Of a stretch of DNA of 46,580 nucleotides, positions 15,091 to 23,144 are shown in pieces (position 1 is the first letter of the stretch; every line of letters starts with the position of its first letter). Location: contig SKQU01000122.1 of assembly GCA_007118855.1 (NCBI GenBank), forward strand, positions 1 through 46,580, in the 5' to 3' direction. A program made the translations under genes and the position numbers. This DNA is from Spirochaetaceae bacterium (GTDB lineage: Bacteria > Spirochaetota > Spirochaetia > DSM-27196 > SLST01). A model generated the notes under the pieces. That model was given only the letters and a program-made list of their open reading frames with translations. It was not told the origin of the DNA and did not search any database.

Positions 15091-16369
15091 GCCGTTCTCG
15101 CCCCGCCACGCGATCGGCCAGCTCTCGGAAGAAGAGCAGAACACCGTCACGTATTCTGCGCCAGATCCCTCCCAGCTCCTGTTCCGGCAGGTAGAGCCGC
15201 TCAGAGGCAAGCTCAACCCCGTCGAGGCGCACCCCGACACGGCCGATGGGCATTGCCGGCAGCGGGGCGACGACGGCCTCCGCCTGCTCCCGGAAACCGA
15301 CGATGCGATCGCGTTGCCCCGCGGGAACTGCCAGCACCAGCTCGGCCGGCCCCACAGGCTCGACGCGGGAAGCCTGCCCGCGAAACACCCGCACCGGGTC
15401 CGGAGGCGGATAGCCGAGCCGCAACCGTTCGAAGGACCGGAAACCATACTCCAGGAACGCAGCCGCCTCAGCCGCTCTCATCGTTCCTCCCAGCGCGTGT
15501 GAGTCTGCATCGAGGCCCAGGACAAGAACGAGCAGTCGTCGACCGTCCCTCTCGGCAGTTGCCGCGAGATGATACCCGGACGCCCCGATATAGCCGGTCT
15601 TCAGTCCGTCGACCCCGTCGAAGTCCCACAGCAGGAGATTCCGGTTGGCCTGCGTGACAGGGGTCCGCGCGGCAGGCGATACCCGATGACGCGCCTGCGG
15701 GTAGGTGTAGGTCTGCCGGGCGTAGTACCGCCCGGTCACCTCCGGAAAGGCGGCGAGGTGAGCGAGCAGGAACCTCGCGAAGCTCCTGGCGGTAACGGAG
15801 TTCTGCGGGCTCAGACCGCTCGGTTCGACGAAGAAGAGGTCAACGAGCCCGAGCTCCTGCATCCTCGCGTTCATCCGCTCGGCGAACGCCGGTACGCTGC
15901 CGTCGAGTATCGTCGCAAGCGCAACGGCCGCATCATTGCCCGAGGGAACGGCGAGCCCGGTGAGCAGATCATCGAGGCTCAGCTCCTGTCCGGGGCCAAG
16001 GAACATCAACGACGAGCCGGCAGGTTGTCGCTCGGCCCATGAGACCTCCGGGGGCACGAAGGTCGTCTCGAGCGAGAATTCTCCCCGCGCCGCGGCCACG
16101 AGCGCAACGTCGATCGCAACCAGCTTGGTCAGACTTGCCGGCGGCAGCACGAGGTCCGGGTTGCTGGCGTACAGAACCGTACGCGAGTCCACATCGACCA
16201 GTATGACCGAGCGCGCCGAATGCGCCGGGGGTGCCTCGACTCCGCTTACTCGCGACCAGTCGGGCTCCCGCAGGCGGGGAGCCGTCCGGGCGTCGGCATG
16301 CTGCACCCACGCGAGAAGCAGCGCGAACGCGAGCAAGATCCGGGGGCCACGACGGAGTACCTGCCTCAT
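15074..16369 (-). CDS. dacF: D-alanyl-D-alanine carboxypeptidase, DacF/PBP5 family
   Basis: 431 residues with a signal peptide (about residues 1-27). The penicillin-binding triad is complete: ASLTK (Ser79, Lys82), SGN (143-145) and KTG (257-259). A C-terminal beta-rich PBP5 domain follows, then a helical basic tail that may anchor it to the outer face of the inner membrane. It trims the terminal D-Ala of peptidoglycan stem peptides. The start has no Shine-Dalgarno; its -10 box ends 8 bases upstream. An ATG further upstream in frame lacks a signal sequence and was not used. Confidence 0.9.
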   Translation of the reverse strand: MRQVLRRGPRILLAFALLLAWVQHADARTAPRLREPDWSRVSGVEAPPAHSARSVILVDVDSRTVLYASNPDLVLPPASLTKLVAIDVALVAAARGEFSLETTFVPPEVSWAERQPAGSSLMFLGPGQELSLDDLLTGLAVPSGNDAAVALATILDGSVPAFAERMNARMQELGLVDLFFVEPSGLSPQNSVTARSFARFLLAHLAAFPEVTGRYYARQTYTYPQARHRVSPAARTPVTQANRNLLLWDFDGVDGLKTGYIGASGYHLAATAERDGRRLLVLVLGLDADSHALGGTMRAAEAAAFLEYGFRSFERLRLGYPPPDPVRVFRGQASRVEPVGPAELVLAVPAGQRDRIVGFREQAEAVVAPLPAMPIGRVGVRLDGVELASERLYLPEQELGGIWRRIRDGVLLFFRELADRVAGRERPTRSP

Positions 16370-16406
16370 GGCGCGGCAGTATGACCGATCTGCCGTGCTG
16401 CGACAA
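16370..16406 (-). promoter_or_regulatory. promoter ending near the start codon (leaderless type)
   Basis: Minus strand: TTGTCG (16406-16401), 17-base spacer, CATACT (16383-16378), 8 bases, ATG at 16369. Confidence 0.5.
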
Positions 16407-16428
16407 CCGTGGACTCGCGGATGTGGAC

Positions 16429-16457
16429 TTGCGAAAAACGGCCGCGCGCCATAGAGT
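16429..16457 (+). promoter_or_regulatory. possible promoter of nrdR
   Basis: TTGCGA (16429-16434), 17-base spacer, TAGAGT (16452-16457), 18 bases before ATG 16476. Both boxes match consensus at four of six positions. No NrdR box is recognised. Confidence 0.35.
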
Positions 16458-16475
16458 GTCGCAGCAGGTACCACG

Positions 16476-16982
16476 ATGCGATGCCCACGTTGCCACGGTC
16501 TTGACGACAGAGTAGTAGAATCTCGCACGCTCGCCGAAGGCACGAGCATTCGCCGCCGGCGCGAGTGCACCGGGTGCGGTTACCGGTACACCTCCTACGA
16601 GCGGGTCGAGGAGCAGCCGCTGATGGTGATCAAATCGAGCGGCGCACGCGAACCATTCGACCGGGAGAAACTCGAGCGCGGGATCCGGCAGGCTATCCGC
16701 AAGCGACCGGTCGGCCGAGAGCGGGTTGAAGAAATCCTCAACCAGATCGAGGACGAGTCGATGCTGGTGAGCCGGGCCAACCACGAAATCCCGTCGCAGC
16801 GGCTCGGAGAGATGGTCCTGGGCAAGCTCTACGAGCTCGACCGCGTTGCCTACGTGCGGTTTGCCTCGGTCTACCGAAACTATGAGGGTGTCGACGAGTT
16901 TGTGAGCGAGATTGAGCGGCTGAAGGGTGCAACGGTTCACCCGGGCACAAAAAAACGACCACCCGCAGGCGGCCGTTCATGA
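16476..16982 (+). CDS. nrdR: transcriptional repressor NrdR
   Basis: 168 residues. The N-terminal zinc ribbon has Cys3, Cys6, Cys31 and Cys34 (MRCPRC and CTGCGYRYTSYE); the ATP-cone domain follows from about residue 48 (MVIKSSGAREPFDREKLERGI). NrdR binds ATP/dATP and represses ribonucleotide reductase genes, none of which is in the window. The last ten codons contain the terminator of the convergent flaA genes, so the C-terminal KKRPPAGG is encoded by a hairpin. Confidence 0.95.
   Translation: MRCPRCHGLDDRVVESRTLAEGTSIRRRRECTGCGYRYTSYERVEEQPLMVIKSSGAREPFDREKLERGIRQAIRKRPVGRERVEEILNQIEDESMLVSRANHEIPSQRLGEMVLGKLYELDRVAYVRFASVYRNYEGVDEFVSEIERLKGATVHPGTKKRPPAGGRS
16949..16977 (-). terminator. 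rho-independent terminator of the flaA genes, inside nrdR
   Basis: Minus strand: 10-bp stem AACGGCCGCC / GGTGGTCGTT (all pairs formed, two G-U), loop TGCG, followed by seven T. It lies 25-53 bases after the flaA stop at 17002 and inside the last codons of nrdR. Confidence 0.8.
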
Positions 16983-17001
16983 GCGCTATTGGCGGTGAGG
17001 C

Positions 17002-17709
17002 CTACCAGGAATCGACCATGTCGTCAGGATCGCGGCTGTCTTCGGCGAACAGGTCGGTCAACGCGGTCAGTCCGTCGAAATAGACGTAGTAGGTCCCGTA
17101 CGTCTCCATCAGCTCGGGTTCGATCATGAAACCGAGAATCTGCACCCCCATCCGGTCGCTGTAGTGGAAGTCGCGCTGTACAAGCGTGGGTGGAACCGCG
17201 GTGGTAAGCTGCTTCCAACCGGAAAAATTGAGGCGCCCCATCCGAAGCACGTTGACGTTCCCGAAGTAGTCGGCGACGACAACTGAGAGCAGGTGGTTGT
17301 TGTTACGGCCGACCACCCAGACGCTGATGGTCTTGGTGATGCCGGGGATCTGCAGCGGACGAATCGGCTGGATGTAGATCTCCGAGTTCTGCCGCCGGAA
17401 GAACGAGGCCTTCACGCCCAGCACATAGCGGTCCGGCGTGGCGATCCCAATCGCCTCCTCCTCGGCAAGCGGTTGCTTCGCAAGCGGCCCGCCCTCGAAT
17501 CTCCGCGCCTCGATGACCCCCTGGTCGATCGGCATGTAGACGCGCCAGAATCCGGAGTCTTCGAACTTCGATACCGAGATCTCCTGCAGCTTTTGCTGCG
17601 CGGTGTCTCTGCCGAGATTCGCCGCAACGGTCTGATTAGTGTCCTGTTGCGCGGTCACGAGCGCGGATGCGCTGAGGACCAACAGGGTGCACAGCAGTAT
17701 TCGCTTCAT
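17002..17709 (-). CDS. flaA2: flagellar filament outer-layer protein FlaA (second copy)
   Basis: 235 residues with a signal peptide ending near VTA (residue 19). FlaA is exported by Sec and forms the sheath around the FlaB core of spirochaete periplasmic flagella. Recognisable family segments are YVLGVKASFFRR, ITKTISVWVVGRNNNHLLSVVVAD, GRLNFSGWKQL and the C-terminal YYVYFDGLTALTDLF. It follows flaA1 by 9 bases with AGGAGAG before the ATG, and is only distantly similar to it, so the two are likely different sheath subunits. A strong terminator follows. Confidence 0.9.
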   Translation of the reverse strand: MKRILLCTLLVLSASALVTAQQDTNQTVAANLGRDTAQQKLQEISVSKFEDSGFWRVYMPIDQGVIEARRFEGGPLAKQPLAEEEAIGIATPDRYVLGVKASFFRRQNSEIYIQPIRPLQIPGITKTISVWVVGRNNNHLLSVVVADYFGNVNVLRMGRLNFSGWKQLTTAVPPTLVQRDFHYSDRMGVQILGFMIEPELMETYGTYYVYFDGLTALTDLFAEDSRDPDDMVDSW

Positions 17710-17718
17710 TGGTCTCTC

Positions 17719-18468
17719 CTACTGTCTCTGCTCGACGCCCCAGACTTCCTGGACGAAATCAGGACTGGCAAGGCGTTCGCCGTCGAAGGGGGTTTCGAAC
17801 ATGTCCGTCAGAACCTTGATCTGATCGAGGTAGAAATGGAAGCCTGCCACCGATTCATCCGGCCGGGTCCACAACACGAGCTTGACGAGATCCATGCGCC
17901 GTCGCGCAGGGACGAACCGCACGGCTCGCGGGATGTAGTTGGGGATGTCCGCACGGAGATTCCTCCAGCCGGCGAACCCCAGGTCTCCGAGCTTCAGCGT
18001 ATGAACGATCCCGCGATAATCACGCACCTGGGCTTCCAGGTAGTAACTGTAGTTCGAACCCCATGCCCAGACGTCTATCGCCAGGGGCCTTCCGGGAATC
18101 GTGATGGGACGCGGAACGGGATTGCCGTCCTCGTCGTCCTCGGCCTCCACGGGGATGAACTCCAGATAGTTGTACCCGCGACGGGTGAACGACGCCTGAA
18201 CACCGAGGACCGCGGGATTCTCGGCGTCGGGCCGCCCCATCGCCTCAGGCCATACGCCCTCGACCAACTGGTAGCGGAAGGGGAAGTCGAACCGACCATT
18301 CTCCTCGTCAACCGCGAGAAACTTGCCGCCGCGCACGATCCATCGGCTCTCTCCGTCGTTGAAGTCTTCGAGGATGATGGACTGCAGGTTGACCGTTACC
18401 TCGTTTGCAGCGGCCGCTGCGGAGAGCAACACGATCAGCAGTATCGAGACTACCGTGCCTCGTTTCAT
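17719..18468 (-). CDS. flaA1: flagellar filament outer-layer protein FlaA (first copy)
   Basis: 249 residues, signal peptide ending AAAA near residue 21. The mature N-terminus (VTVNLQSIILEDFNDGESRWIVRGGKF) and the segments VLGVQASFTRRGYNYLEFIPV, RPLAIDVWAWGSNYSYYLEAQVRDY and GFHFYLDQIKVLTDMFETPFDGE are typical of spirochaete FlaA. It is first in a two-gene operon and has a strong sigma-70 promoter (18521-18549) and AAAGGAGC before the ATG. No GGA-loop hairpin is seen in its leader, unlike the flaB genes. Confidence 0.95.
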   Translation of the reverse strand: MKRGTVVSILLIVLLSAAAAANEVTVNLQSIILEDFNDGESRWIVRGGKFLAVDEENGRFDFPFRYQLVEGVWPEAMGRPDAENPAVLGVQASFTRRGYNYLEFIPVEAEDDEDGNPVPRPITIPGRPLAIDVWAWGSNYSYYLEAQVRDYRGIVHTLKLGDLGFAGWRNLRADIPNYIPRAVRFVPARRRMDLVKLVLWTRPDESVAGFHFYLDQIKVLTDMFETPFDGERLASPDFVQEVWGVEQRQ

Positions 18469-18520
18469 GCTTCAGCTCCTTTACCGTTCGAAAAAGCGGC
18501 TTCATGCCCAGACTCTTCCG

Positions 18521-18549
18521 AGTATATTTCCCGCCCAATGGCATGTCAA
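18521..18549 (-). promoter_or_regulatory. strong sigma-70 promoter of the flaA operon
   Basis: Minus strand: TTGACA (18549-18544), 17-base spacer, TATACT (18526-18521). The leader is about 46 bases with a ribosome binding site. No sigma-28 motif is seen here. Confidence 0.8.
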
Positions 18550-18580
18550 ACACTTTTCCGTGAGGAACCCACAGGGCTGC

Positions 18581-19396
18581 CTACCGGCGGCGAACGACCG
18601 ACGGGACCAAGACGCGCGGCCCATCGGCCCGAAACGCTGCCGACAGGCCGACTGCCAGGTCGTCCTGTACGGAGTAGAGCACCTGACCGGGATGAGCCGG
18701 AATAGTCGCGTGGCGTAGCACCAGTTTCACGTCCTCGTCGCGGGCCGCCTCGAGCGCCCACCCGGTCGCGCTGCCCAGCATCAGCACGAGCGCACGGTCG
18801 TTCTCAGCCGCGGCGGCTCGCACACGGCCGCGCACGTCCTCCCGGGTGGGCGCGGCCGAGAAGGCAACCCTCTCCAGTCCGACCTCCGCCCCTGACTCGT
18901 ACCCGGCGATCAGCGATGCGGCTTCCTCCTTCGCCGTCGGGCTCGACTCGTCGACGAACGCCACCACGCGGCGCCCGGGGCGGGCGAAGACCCACTCGGC
19001 AAGCAGCCGGCCGACCTCGCGCAGCGCCGGATCAGGGTCGAAGTCAATCCACGTGACGTTCGGCAGTTCCGCCGCCCCGTAGTACCCGAAGAAGGAGCGG
19101 CCCGGAAACCGTGACGAAAACTCGTGGGCCGTCAGCGAGAGGTACGGACTGAGGACGATCACCTGCGCATCGTGCTGCTCGATCGCGCCGATCGCGTCGA
19201 TCGTCTCGAGCGAGGGCTGCGGCGGCCAGAAGAACCGGGCTCGGTATCCGGCCCGCTCGGCCACCCGGTCGACACTGCGCTCGAAGGCGTCGAGGTCGAA
19301 GAGTGATGCTGCAAGCACCGGGTCTCCCACAAAGAGCAGCGTCGGTCCGCACCCGGTCAGCAGGGCCGCAGCGAGTAGCAGCGCGAACCCGCGCAT
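18581..19396 (-). CDS. putative periplasmic lipoprotein with binding-protein-like fold
   Basis: 271 residues from ATG 19396. The N-terminus has a lipoprotein signal with lipobox LLTGC (Cys at about residue 15). The mature sequence alternates strands and helices (LLFVGDPVLAASLFD, QVIVLSPYLSLTAHEF, RRVVAFVDESSPTAKEEAASLIAGYES, RALVLMLGSATGWAL), resembling LacI/BMP-type periplasmic binding folds, but I cannot name a ligand. It follows a membrane-protein gene by 55 bases on the same strand. An upstream in-frame start lacks a signal and is less likely. Confidence 0.65.
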   Translation of the reverse strand: MRGFALLLAAALLTGCGPTLLFVGDPVLAASLFDLDAFERSVDRVAERAGYRARFFWPPQPSLETIDAIGAIEQHDAQVIVLSPYLSLTAHEFSSRFPGRSFFGYYGAAELPNVTWIDFDPDPALREVGRLLAEWVFARPGRRVVAFVDESSPTAKEEAASLIAGYESGAEVGLERVAFSAAPTREDVRGRVRAAAAENDRALVLMLGSATGWALEAARDEDVKLVLRHATIPAHPGQVLYSVQDDLAVGLSAAFRADGPRVLVPSVVRRR

Positions 19397-19451
19397 AAGC
19401 CGCTTCCGGATCAGGTCCGTCGCGACGGACCTACGGGCACGAGTCGGACCG

Positions 19452-20105
19452 TCACCGGAGACGGTAGCGATTGGGTCCTCCGGCCGCAAGAATCGCGATC
19501 GTCCAGCCGCCAAGGAAGAGTGCCACGGTCAGAAGGATCGCGGCAGAGTGCAGGTACATGGAGGAGAGCGACGGAACAACCGCGATCGCAAAAGGAGCCA
19601 CGGCCATCAGCGCCAGATACAGGTAGCGAAGCCAGAAGGTCTCACAGCTGAACTGGTAGTAGAGCGTGGGCAGGATCAGCAGGAGCGCGATGCGAAGCGA
19701 CGGAAGCATGAACAGCTCGTACGGGCCATGGTAGTCGGCGCGAAGAAAGAGGTCCAGGACGCCCGCGAACGCGAACGCCCCGGCGAAGAACGATACGAGC
19801 GAGAGGAATCGCTCATCCGGGGTGAGTCCGCCGACGTCGCGTGTGAATCGCAGGTAGAGCACGAAGAGCAGCAGCGCGGGCAACACGTAGTCGTAGGTCG
19901 CCACGTACAGATAGAGACCCGTACCGTCGAACGGCCGATCGATGAACCTGTTCATCAGAAGCAGTGGTATGAGGACGATGAGGTAGGCCAGGAGTCCCTT
20001 CAGGGCCGGGACGGCCGTCATCGCGGAGGTCCGCCCGGTCTGTTCGCGCAACACGAGGAAATAGACGTATGCCAGCGGCACCGACAGGATCATGAATATG
20101 TGCAC
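19452..20105 (-). CDS. polytopic membrane protein of unknown function
   Basis: 217 residues, mostly hydrophobic, with about seven predicted membrane segments. The N-terminal segment (MHIFMILSVPLAYVYFLVL) runs straight into the membrane. I recognise no family. GTG start with no Shine-Dalgarno; the -10 box ends 9 bases upstream. It is divergent from metX and may be co-transcribed with the lipoprotein gene downstream. Confidence 0.7.
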   Translation of the reverse strand: MHIFMILSVPLAYVYFLVLREQTGRTSAMTAVPALKGLLAYLIVLIPLLLMNRFIDRPFDGTGLYLYVATYDYVLPALLLFVLYLRFTRDVGGLTPDERFLSLVSFFAGAFAFAGVLDLFLRADYHGPYELFMLPSLRIALLLILPTLYYQFSCETFWLRYLYLALMAVAPFAIAVVPSLSSMYLHSAAILLTVALFLGGWTIAILAAGGPNRYRLR

Positions 20106-20143
20106 AGCGAGAGCATGGTAGCACGTCTGCCTGCTTGCATCAA
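20106..20143 (-). promoter_or_regulatory. promoter ending near the start codon (leaderless type)
   Basis: Minus strand: TTGATG (20143-20138), 17-base spacer, TACCAT (20120-20115), 9 bases, GTG at 20105. Confidence 0.5.
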
Positions 20144-20157
20144 ATCATCCGGAGCCA

Positions 20158-20191
20158 TTGACACCGTTTCGATCGTACGTACCATGGCCGC
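20158..20191 (+). promoter_or_regulatory. promoter ending at the start codon of metX (leaderless type)
   Basis: Perfect TTGACA (20158-20163), 16-base spacer, TACCAT (20180-20185), 6 bases, ATG at 20192. It stands back-to-back with the promoter at 20106-20143. No S-box or other methionine riboswitch can fit. Confidence 0.6.
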
Positions 20192-21331
20192 ATGGAGAGT
20201 TCGGGCGTCGGGTTCGTCACGCCCCGGGACGTGACCTTTGCCGGAGCCGAGGACGAGCCGCTGCTTCTCGAAAGCGGCCGACGCTTCGGCCCGGTCACCG
20301 TTCGGTATGAGTCGTACGGTTCACTCAACGCTGATCGGACCAACGCGATCCTGATCCTCCATGCTTTCAGCGGCGATGCCCACGCCGCCGGTCGTCACGG
20401 CGAGACCGATCGCAGACCCGGCTGGTGGGATGCGATGATAGGCCCCGGCCGGCCCTTCGACACCGACCGCTACTGCGTGATCTGTTCGAACGTGCTCGGC
20501 GGGTGCCAGGGCACCACGGGTCCCGGTTCGCTCGACCCGACGACCGGCAGACCGTACGGTCTGGCATTCCCCGTCGTCACGATCGAAGACATGGTGAACG
20601 TGCAGTACCGCCTCGTTCGCCATCTGGGCATCGAACGCCTGCTCGCGGCGGCCGGCGGGTCGATGGGAGGGATGCAGGCGCTCCAGTGGACCATCAGTTA
20701 TCCGGAGGCGGTCGCGGGCGCAATCGTTCTTGCCTCCACCGCACGGCTCAGCGCCCAGGGGATCGCGTTCAACGCGGTGGGACGCAACGCGATCATGTCC
20801 GACGCACAATGGAACAATGGTGAGTATTACGGGAAGGCTGCGCCGGCGCGGGGACTGGCGATCGCCAGGATGGTGGGCCATATCACCTATCTCTCGGACG
20901 CCTCGATGCACACGAAGTTCGGACGTCGGCTCCAGGAACGGGAACAGTTCGGGTTCGACTTCTCGGATCAGTTCGAAGTGGAGAGTTACCTTGAGTACCA
21001 GGGGGGAACCTTCGTCGACCGCTTTGACGCCAACACGTACATCTACCTGTCCAAGGCGATCGACTACTTCGACCTGGGAGGCAAGTACGGATCACTCGAG
21101 GCCGCCTTTGAGAAGACCACGAGCAAGTTTCTCCTCGTCAGCTACACCTCGGACTGGCTCTACCCGAGCTACCAGGGGAAGGAGATCGTCGTGGCGTTGA
21201 TGCGAAGAGGCAAGGACGTGAGCTACACCGAGCTCGACTGCCCGTACGGACACGATTCGTTTCTGCTGGAGACCGAACGACAGGGAGCGCTCATCGCGTC
21301 GTTTCTCCAGACGGTGAACCGTCATGCGTGA
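20192..21331 (+). CDS. metX: homoserine O-acetyltransferase MetX
   Basis: 379 residues, alpha/beta hydrolase fold. The nucleophile elbow is AGGSMGGMQ (Ser157), preceded by the family motif GTTGPGSLDP and followed by late Asp (YTSDWLYP) and His (YGHDSFLLE). It makes O-acyl-homoserine in methionine synthesis; acetyl as donor is the family default. It overlaps metW by 8 bases, a common metX-metW pairing. Start fixed by the promoter 6 bases upstream. Confidence 0.92.
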   Translation: MESSGVGFVTPRDVTFAGAEDEPLLLESGRRFGPVTVRYESYGSLNADRTNAILILHAFSGDAHAAGRHGETDRRPGWWDAMIGPGRPFDTDRYCVICSNVLGGCQGTTGPGSLDPTTGRPYGLAFPVVTIEDMVNVQYRLVRHLGIERLLAAAGGSMGGMQALQWTISYPEAVAGAIVLASTARLSAQGIAFNAVGRNAIMSDAQWNNGEYYGKAAPARGLAIARMVGHITYLSDASMHTKFGRRLQEREQFGFDFSDQFEVESYLEYQGGTFVDRFDANTYIYLSKAIDYFDLGGKYGSLEAAFEKTTSKFLLVSYTSDWLYPSYQGKEIVVALMRRGKDVSYTELDCPYGHDSFLLETERQGALIASFLQTVNRHA

Positions 21332-21926
21332 CGAAGCGCCACGATTCAGCTACGACGAGATCGTCGGCTTGATAGAACCGCGGAGCACGGTGCTCGATCT
21401 CGGGTGCGGCGGCGGGGAGCTGCTGCACCGGCTCATCCTGACCCGGGGTGTGCGCGGCCGCGGTGTGGAGATCCAGGAGGCGAAGATCCGCGAGTGCCTC
21501 GCCAAGGGAATCAGTGTGTTCCAGGGGGATCTCGATGAGGGGCTGAAGGAGTATGCGACCGGCAGCTACGACTACGTCATCCTCAACGAGACCCTGCAGG
21601 CGCTCCACGAGCCGGTGATGCTGCTGCGCGAGATGCTCAGAGTCGGACGGCGTGCGATCGTCAACTTTCCGAACTTCGGGTACCTGGTGAACCGCGCGCA
21701 GCTCCTTCTCTCGGGTCGGATGCCGGTTAACAGGGACCTGCCCTACCAGTGGTACGACACGCCGAACATCCACTTCTGTACGCGGCGCGACTTCCTGGAT
21801 CTGTGTCGGCGGCTCGAGGTTCCCATTCTCAGGACCATCGATCTCAGGCACGAACGTCACGTGCCGCCGTGGTCCGCAAATCTCTTTGCCACCGAGTGTT
21901 GCTTCCTTCTACAGGGCTCGCTTTGA
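21324..21926 (+). CDS. metW: methionine biosynthesis protein MetW
   Basis: 200 residues, class I methyltransferase-like fold: VLDLGCGGGELLHRL (motif I, about residues 18-32), GVEIQEAKIREC, QGDLDEGLKEY, YDYVILNETLQAL and PNFGYLVNRAQLL, all typical of MetW. MetW works together with MetX; its precise biochemical role is less clear. The gene overlaps metX by 8 bases, which suggests translational coupling. Confidence 0.92.
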   Translation: MRDEAPRFSYDEIVGLIEPRSTVLDLGCGGGELLHRLILTRGVRGRGVEIQEAKIRECLAKGISVFQGDLDEGLKEYATGSYDYVILNETLQALHEPVMLLREMLRVGRRAIVNFPNFGYLVNRAQLLLSGRMPVNRDLPYQWYDTPNIHFCTRRDFLDLCRRLEVPILRTIDLRHERHVPPWSANLFATECCFLLQGSL

Positions 21927-21938
21927 TCACGAGAGCGT

Positions 21939-21967
21939 TTGACTCTGAGAACGCGCGATGGTATTCT
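21939..21967 (+). promoter_or_regulatory. promoter of infC-rpmI-rplT
   Basis: TTGACT (21939-21944), 17-base spacer, TATTCT (21962-21967), starting 12 bases after the metW stop. The predicted leader is about 30 bases. Confidence 0.65.
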
Positions 21968-22004
21968 GTAGCCTCCGGAAGGGAATAGAAGAAGAGGGGG
22001 TTGA

Positions 22005-22526
22005 TTGGCTACAAAGGACTTACGGGTCAACGATCTGATCCGGGTGCGTGAGGTGCGCCTGATCGATGAGGACAACAATCAGCTCGGGATCGTACCGACG
22101 CCTGAAGCCCGGCAGATGGCCGAGGAGCGAGGCGTGGATCTCGTGGAGATTGCACCGAACGCAAATCCTCCGGTGTGTCGACTGCTTGACTACGGAAAGT
22201 ACAAGTTCGACCTGGAGAAGAAGAACCGGGAGAACAAGAGGAAGCAGAAGCAACAGGAGCTGAAGGAGATCCGCATGCAGCCGAAGATCGACACGCACGA
22301 TCTGGAGTTCAAGGCGAAGCATGTGGCGGAGTTCCTGGACAAGGGCGCCAAGGTCAAGGTGACCATCCGGTTCCGCGGACGTGAGCTTGCGCACACGGAG
22401 CGCGGAAAGGTCGTCCTCGGCAGAGTGCTCGAGATGCTCGACCGTGAGGTCGTCGTCGACCGTCCCCCCGCGATGGAAGGGCGGTTCATGTCGATGATCA
22501 TCAGCCCCAAGTCCAAAAAGGCCTGA
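22005..22526 (+). CDS. infC: translation initiation factor IF-3
   Basis: 173 residues. The N-domain ([24 protein letters not shown], about residues 5-28) and the C-domain ([40 protein letters not shown]) are intact. The start is TTG at 22005 because an in-frame TGA (22002-22004) stands immediately before it and AGGGGG lies just upstream. A non-ATG infC start is usual and in E. coli lets IF-3 control its own synthesis. First gene of the infC-rpmI-rplT operon. Confidence 0.95.
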   Translation: MATKDLRVNDLIRVREVRLIDEDNNQLGIVPTPEARQMAEERGVDLVEIAPNANPPVCRLLDYGKYKFDLEKKNRENKRKQKQQELKEIRMQPKIDTHDLEFKAKHVAEFLDKGAKVKVTIRFRGRELAHTERGKVVLGRVLEMLDREVVVDRPPAMEGRFMSMIISPKSKKA

Positions 22527-22538
22527 CCTTCAGGTCAG
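22523..22538 (+). other. hairpin covering the infC stop codon
   Basis: CTGACC-TTCA-GGTCAG, a 6-bp stem with the infC TGA in its left arm, 18 bases before the rpmI start. No T-run, so not a terminator. It may affect coupling of rpmI translation. Confidence 0.45.
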
Positions 22539-22555
22539 CAAGCCATGGAGTACAT

Positions 22556-22753
22556 ATGCCGAAGATGAAGACGCGCCGTGCCGCCGCGAAGCGGTACAAG
22601 AAGACGGCCACGGGAAAGATCAAGTACAAGAAGCAGGGTCTGCGCCACATCCTGACGAAGAAGGGCGCGAAGCGGAAGCGACACCTGCGCAAGGCCGGGA
22701 TTCTCAGCCATGCCGAGCAGAAACGCGCAAAGGCCCTGCTTCCCTACGATTGA
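22556..22753 (+). CDS. rpmI: ribosomal protein bL35
   Basis: 65 residues, highly basic. The family pattern [23 protein letters not shown] at the N-terminus and [17 protein letters not shown] in the centre is complete. It sits between infC and rplT in the standard order, with GGAG before the ATG. Confidence 0.97.
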   Translation: MPKMKTRRAAAKRYKKTATGKIKYKKQGLRHILTKKGAKRKRHLRKAGILSHAEQKRAKALLPYD

Positions 22754-22781
22754 CCCCGGACCTCAGGAAGGAGCTTAAGAG

Positions 22782-23138
22782 ATGCCACGCGCAGTTGACG
22801 GAACCAAACGGAAGGACCACCGCAAGAAGATTCTCAGACAGGCGAAGGGCTACTGGGGCCGCCGAAGCAAGCTCTACCGCACCGCAAAAGACGCGGTCGC
22901 GAAGAGTCTGACCTACGCGTACCGGGACCGGAAGAATCGCAAGCGCGACTTCCGCTCACTCTGGATCACGAGGATTTCGGCAGGATGCCGGGCTGAGGGG
23001 ATGTCCTACAGCAGGTTCATGCACGGACTGAAGCGTGCGAACGTGCAGATGAACCGAAAGGCGCTCTCCAATCTGGCCATAGAGGACCGAGAGGCGTTCC
23101 GCGAGCTCGTGGGACGCGCGAAGAGCGCCCTCGAGTAG
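22782..23138 (+). CDS. rplT: ribosomal protein bL20
   Basis: 118 residues: PRAVDG at the start, RKKILRQAKGYWGRRSKLYRTAKDAV, and DFRSLWITRISAGCR near residue 60. It is an early assembly protein of the large subunit. In other bacteria L20 represses this operon through a long infC leader; here the infC leader is too short for that, so control may differ. AGGAAGGAG precedes the start. Confidence 0.97.
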   Translation: MPRAVDGTKRKDHRKKILRQAKGYWGRRSKLYRTAKDAVAKSLTYAYRDRKNRKRDFRSLWITRISAGCRAEGMSYSRFMHGLKRANVQMNRKALSNLAIEDREAFRELVGRAKSALE

Positions 23139-23144
23139 GTCAGG

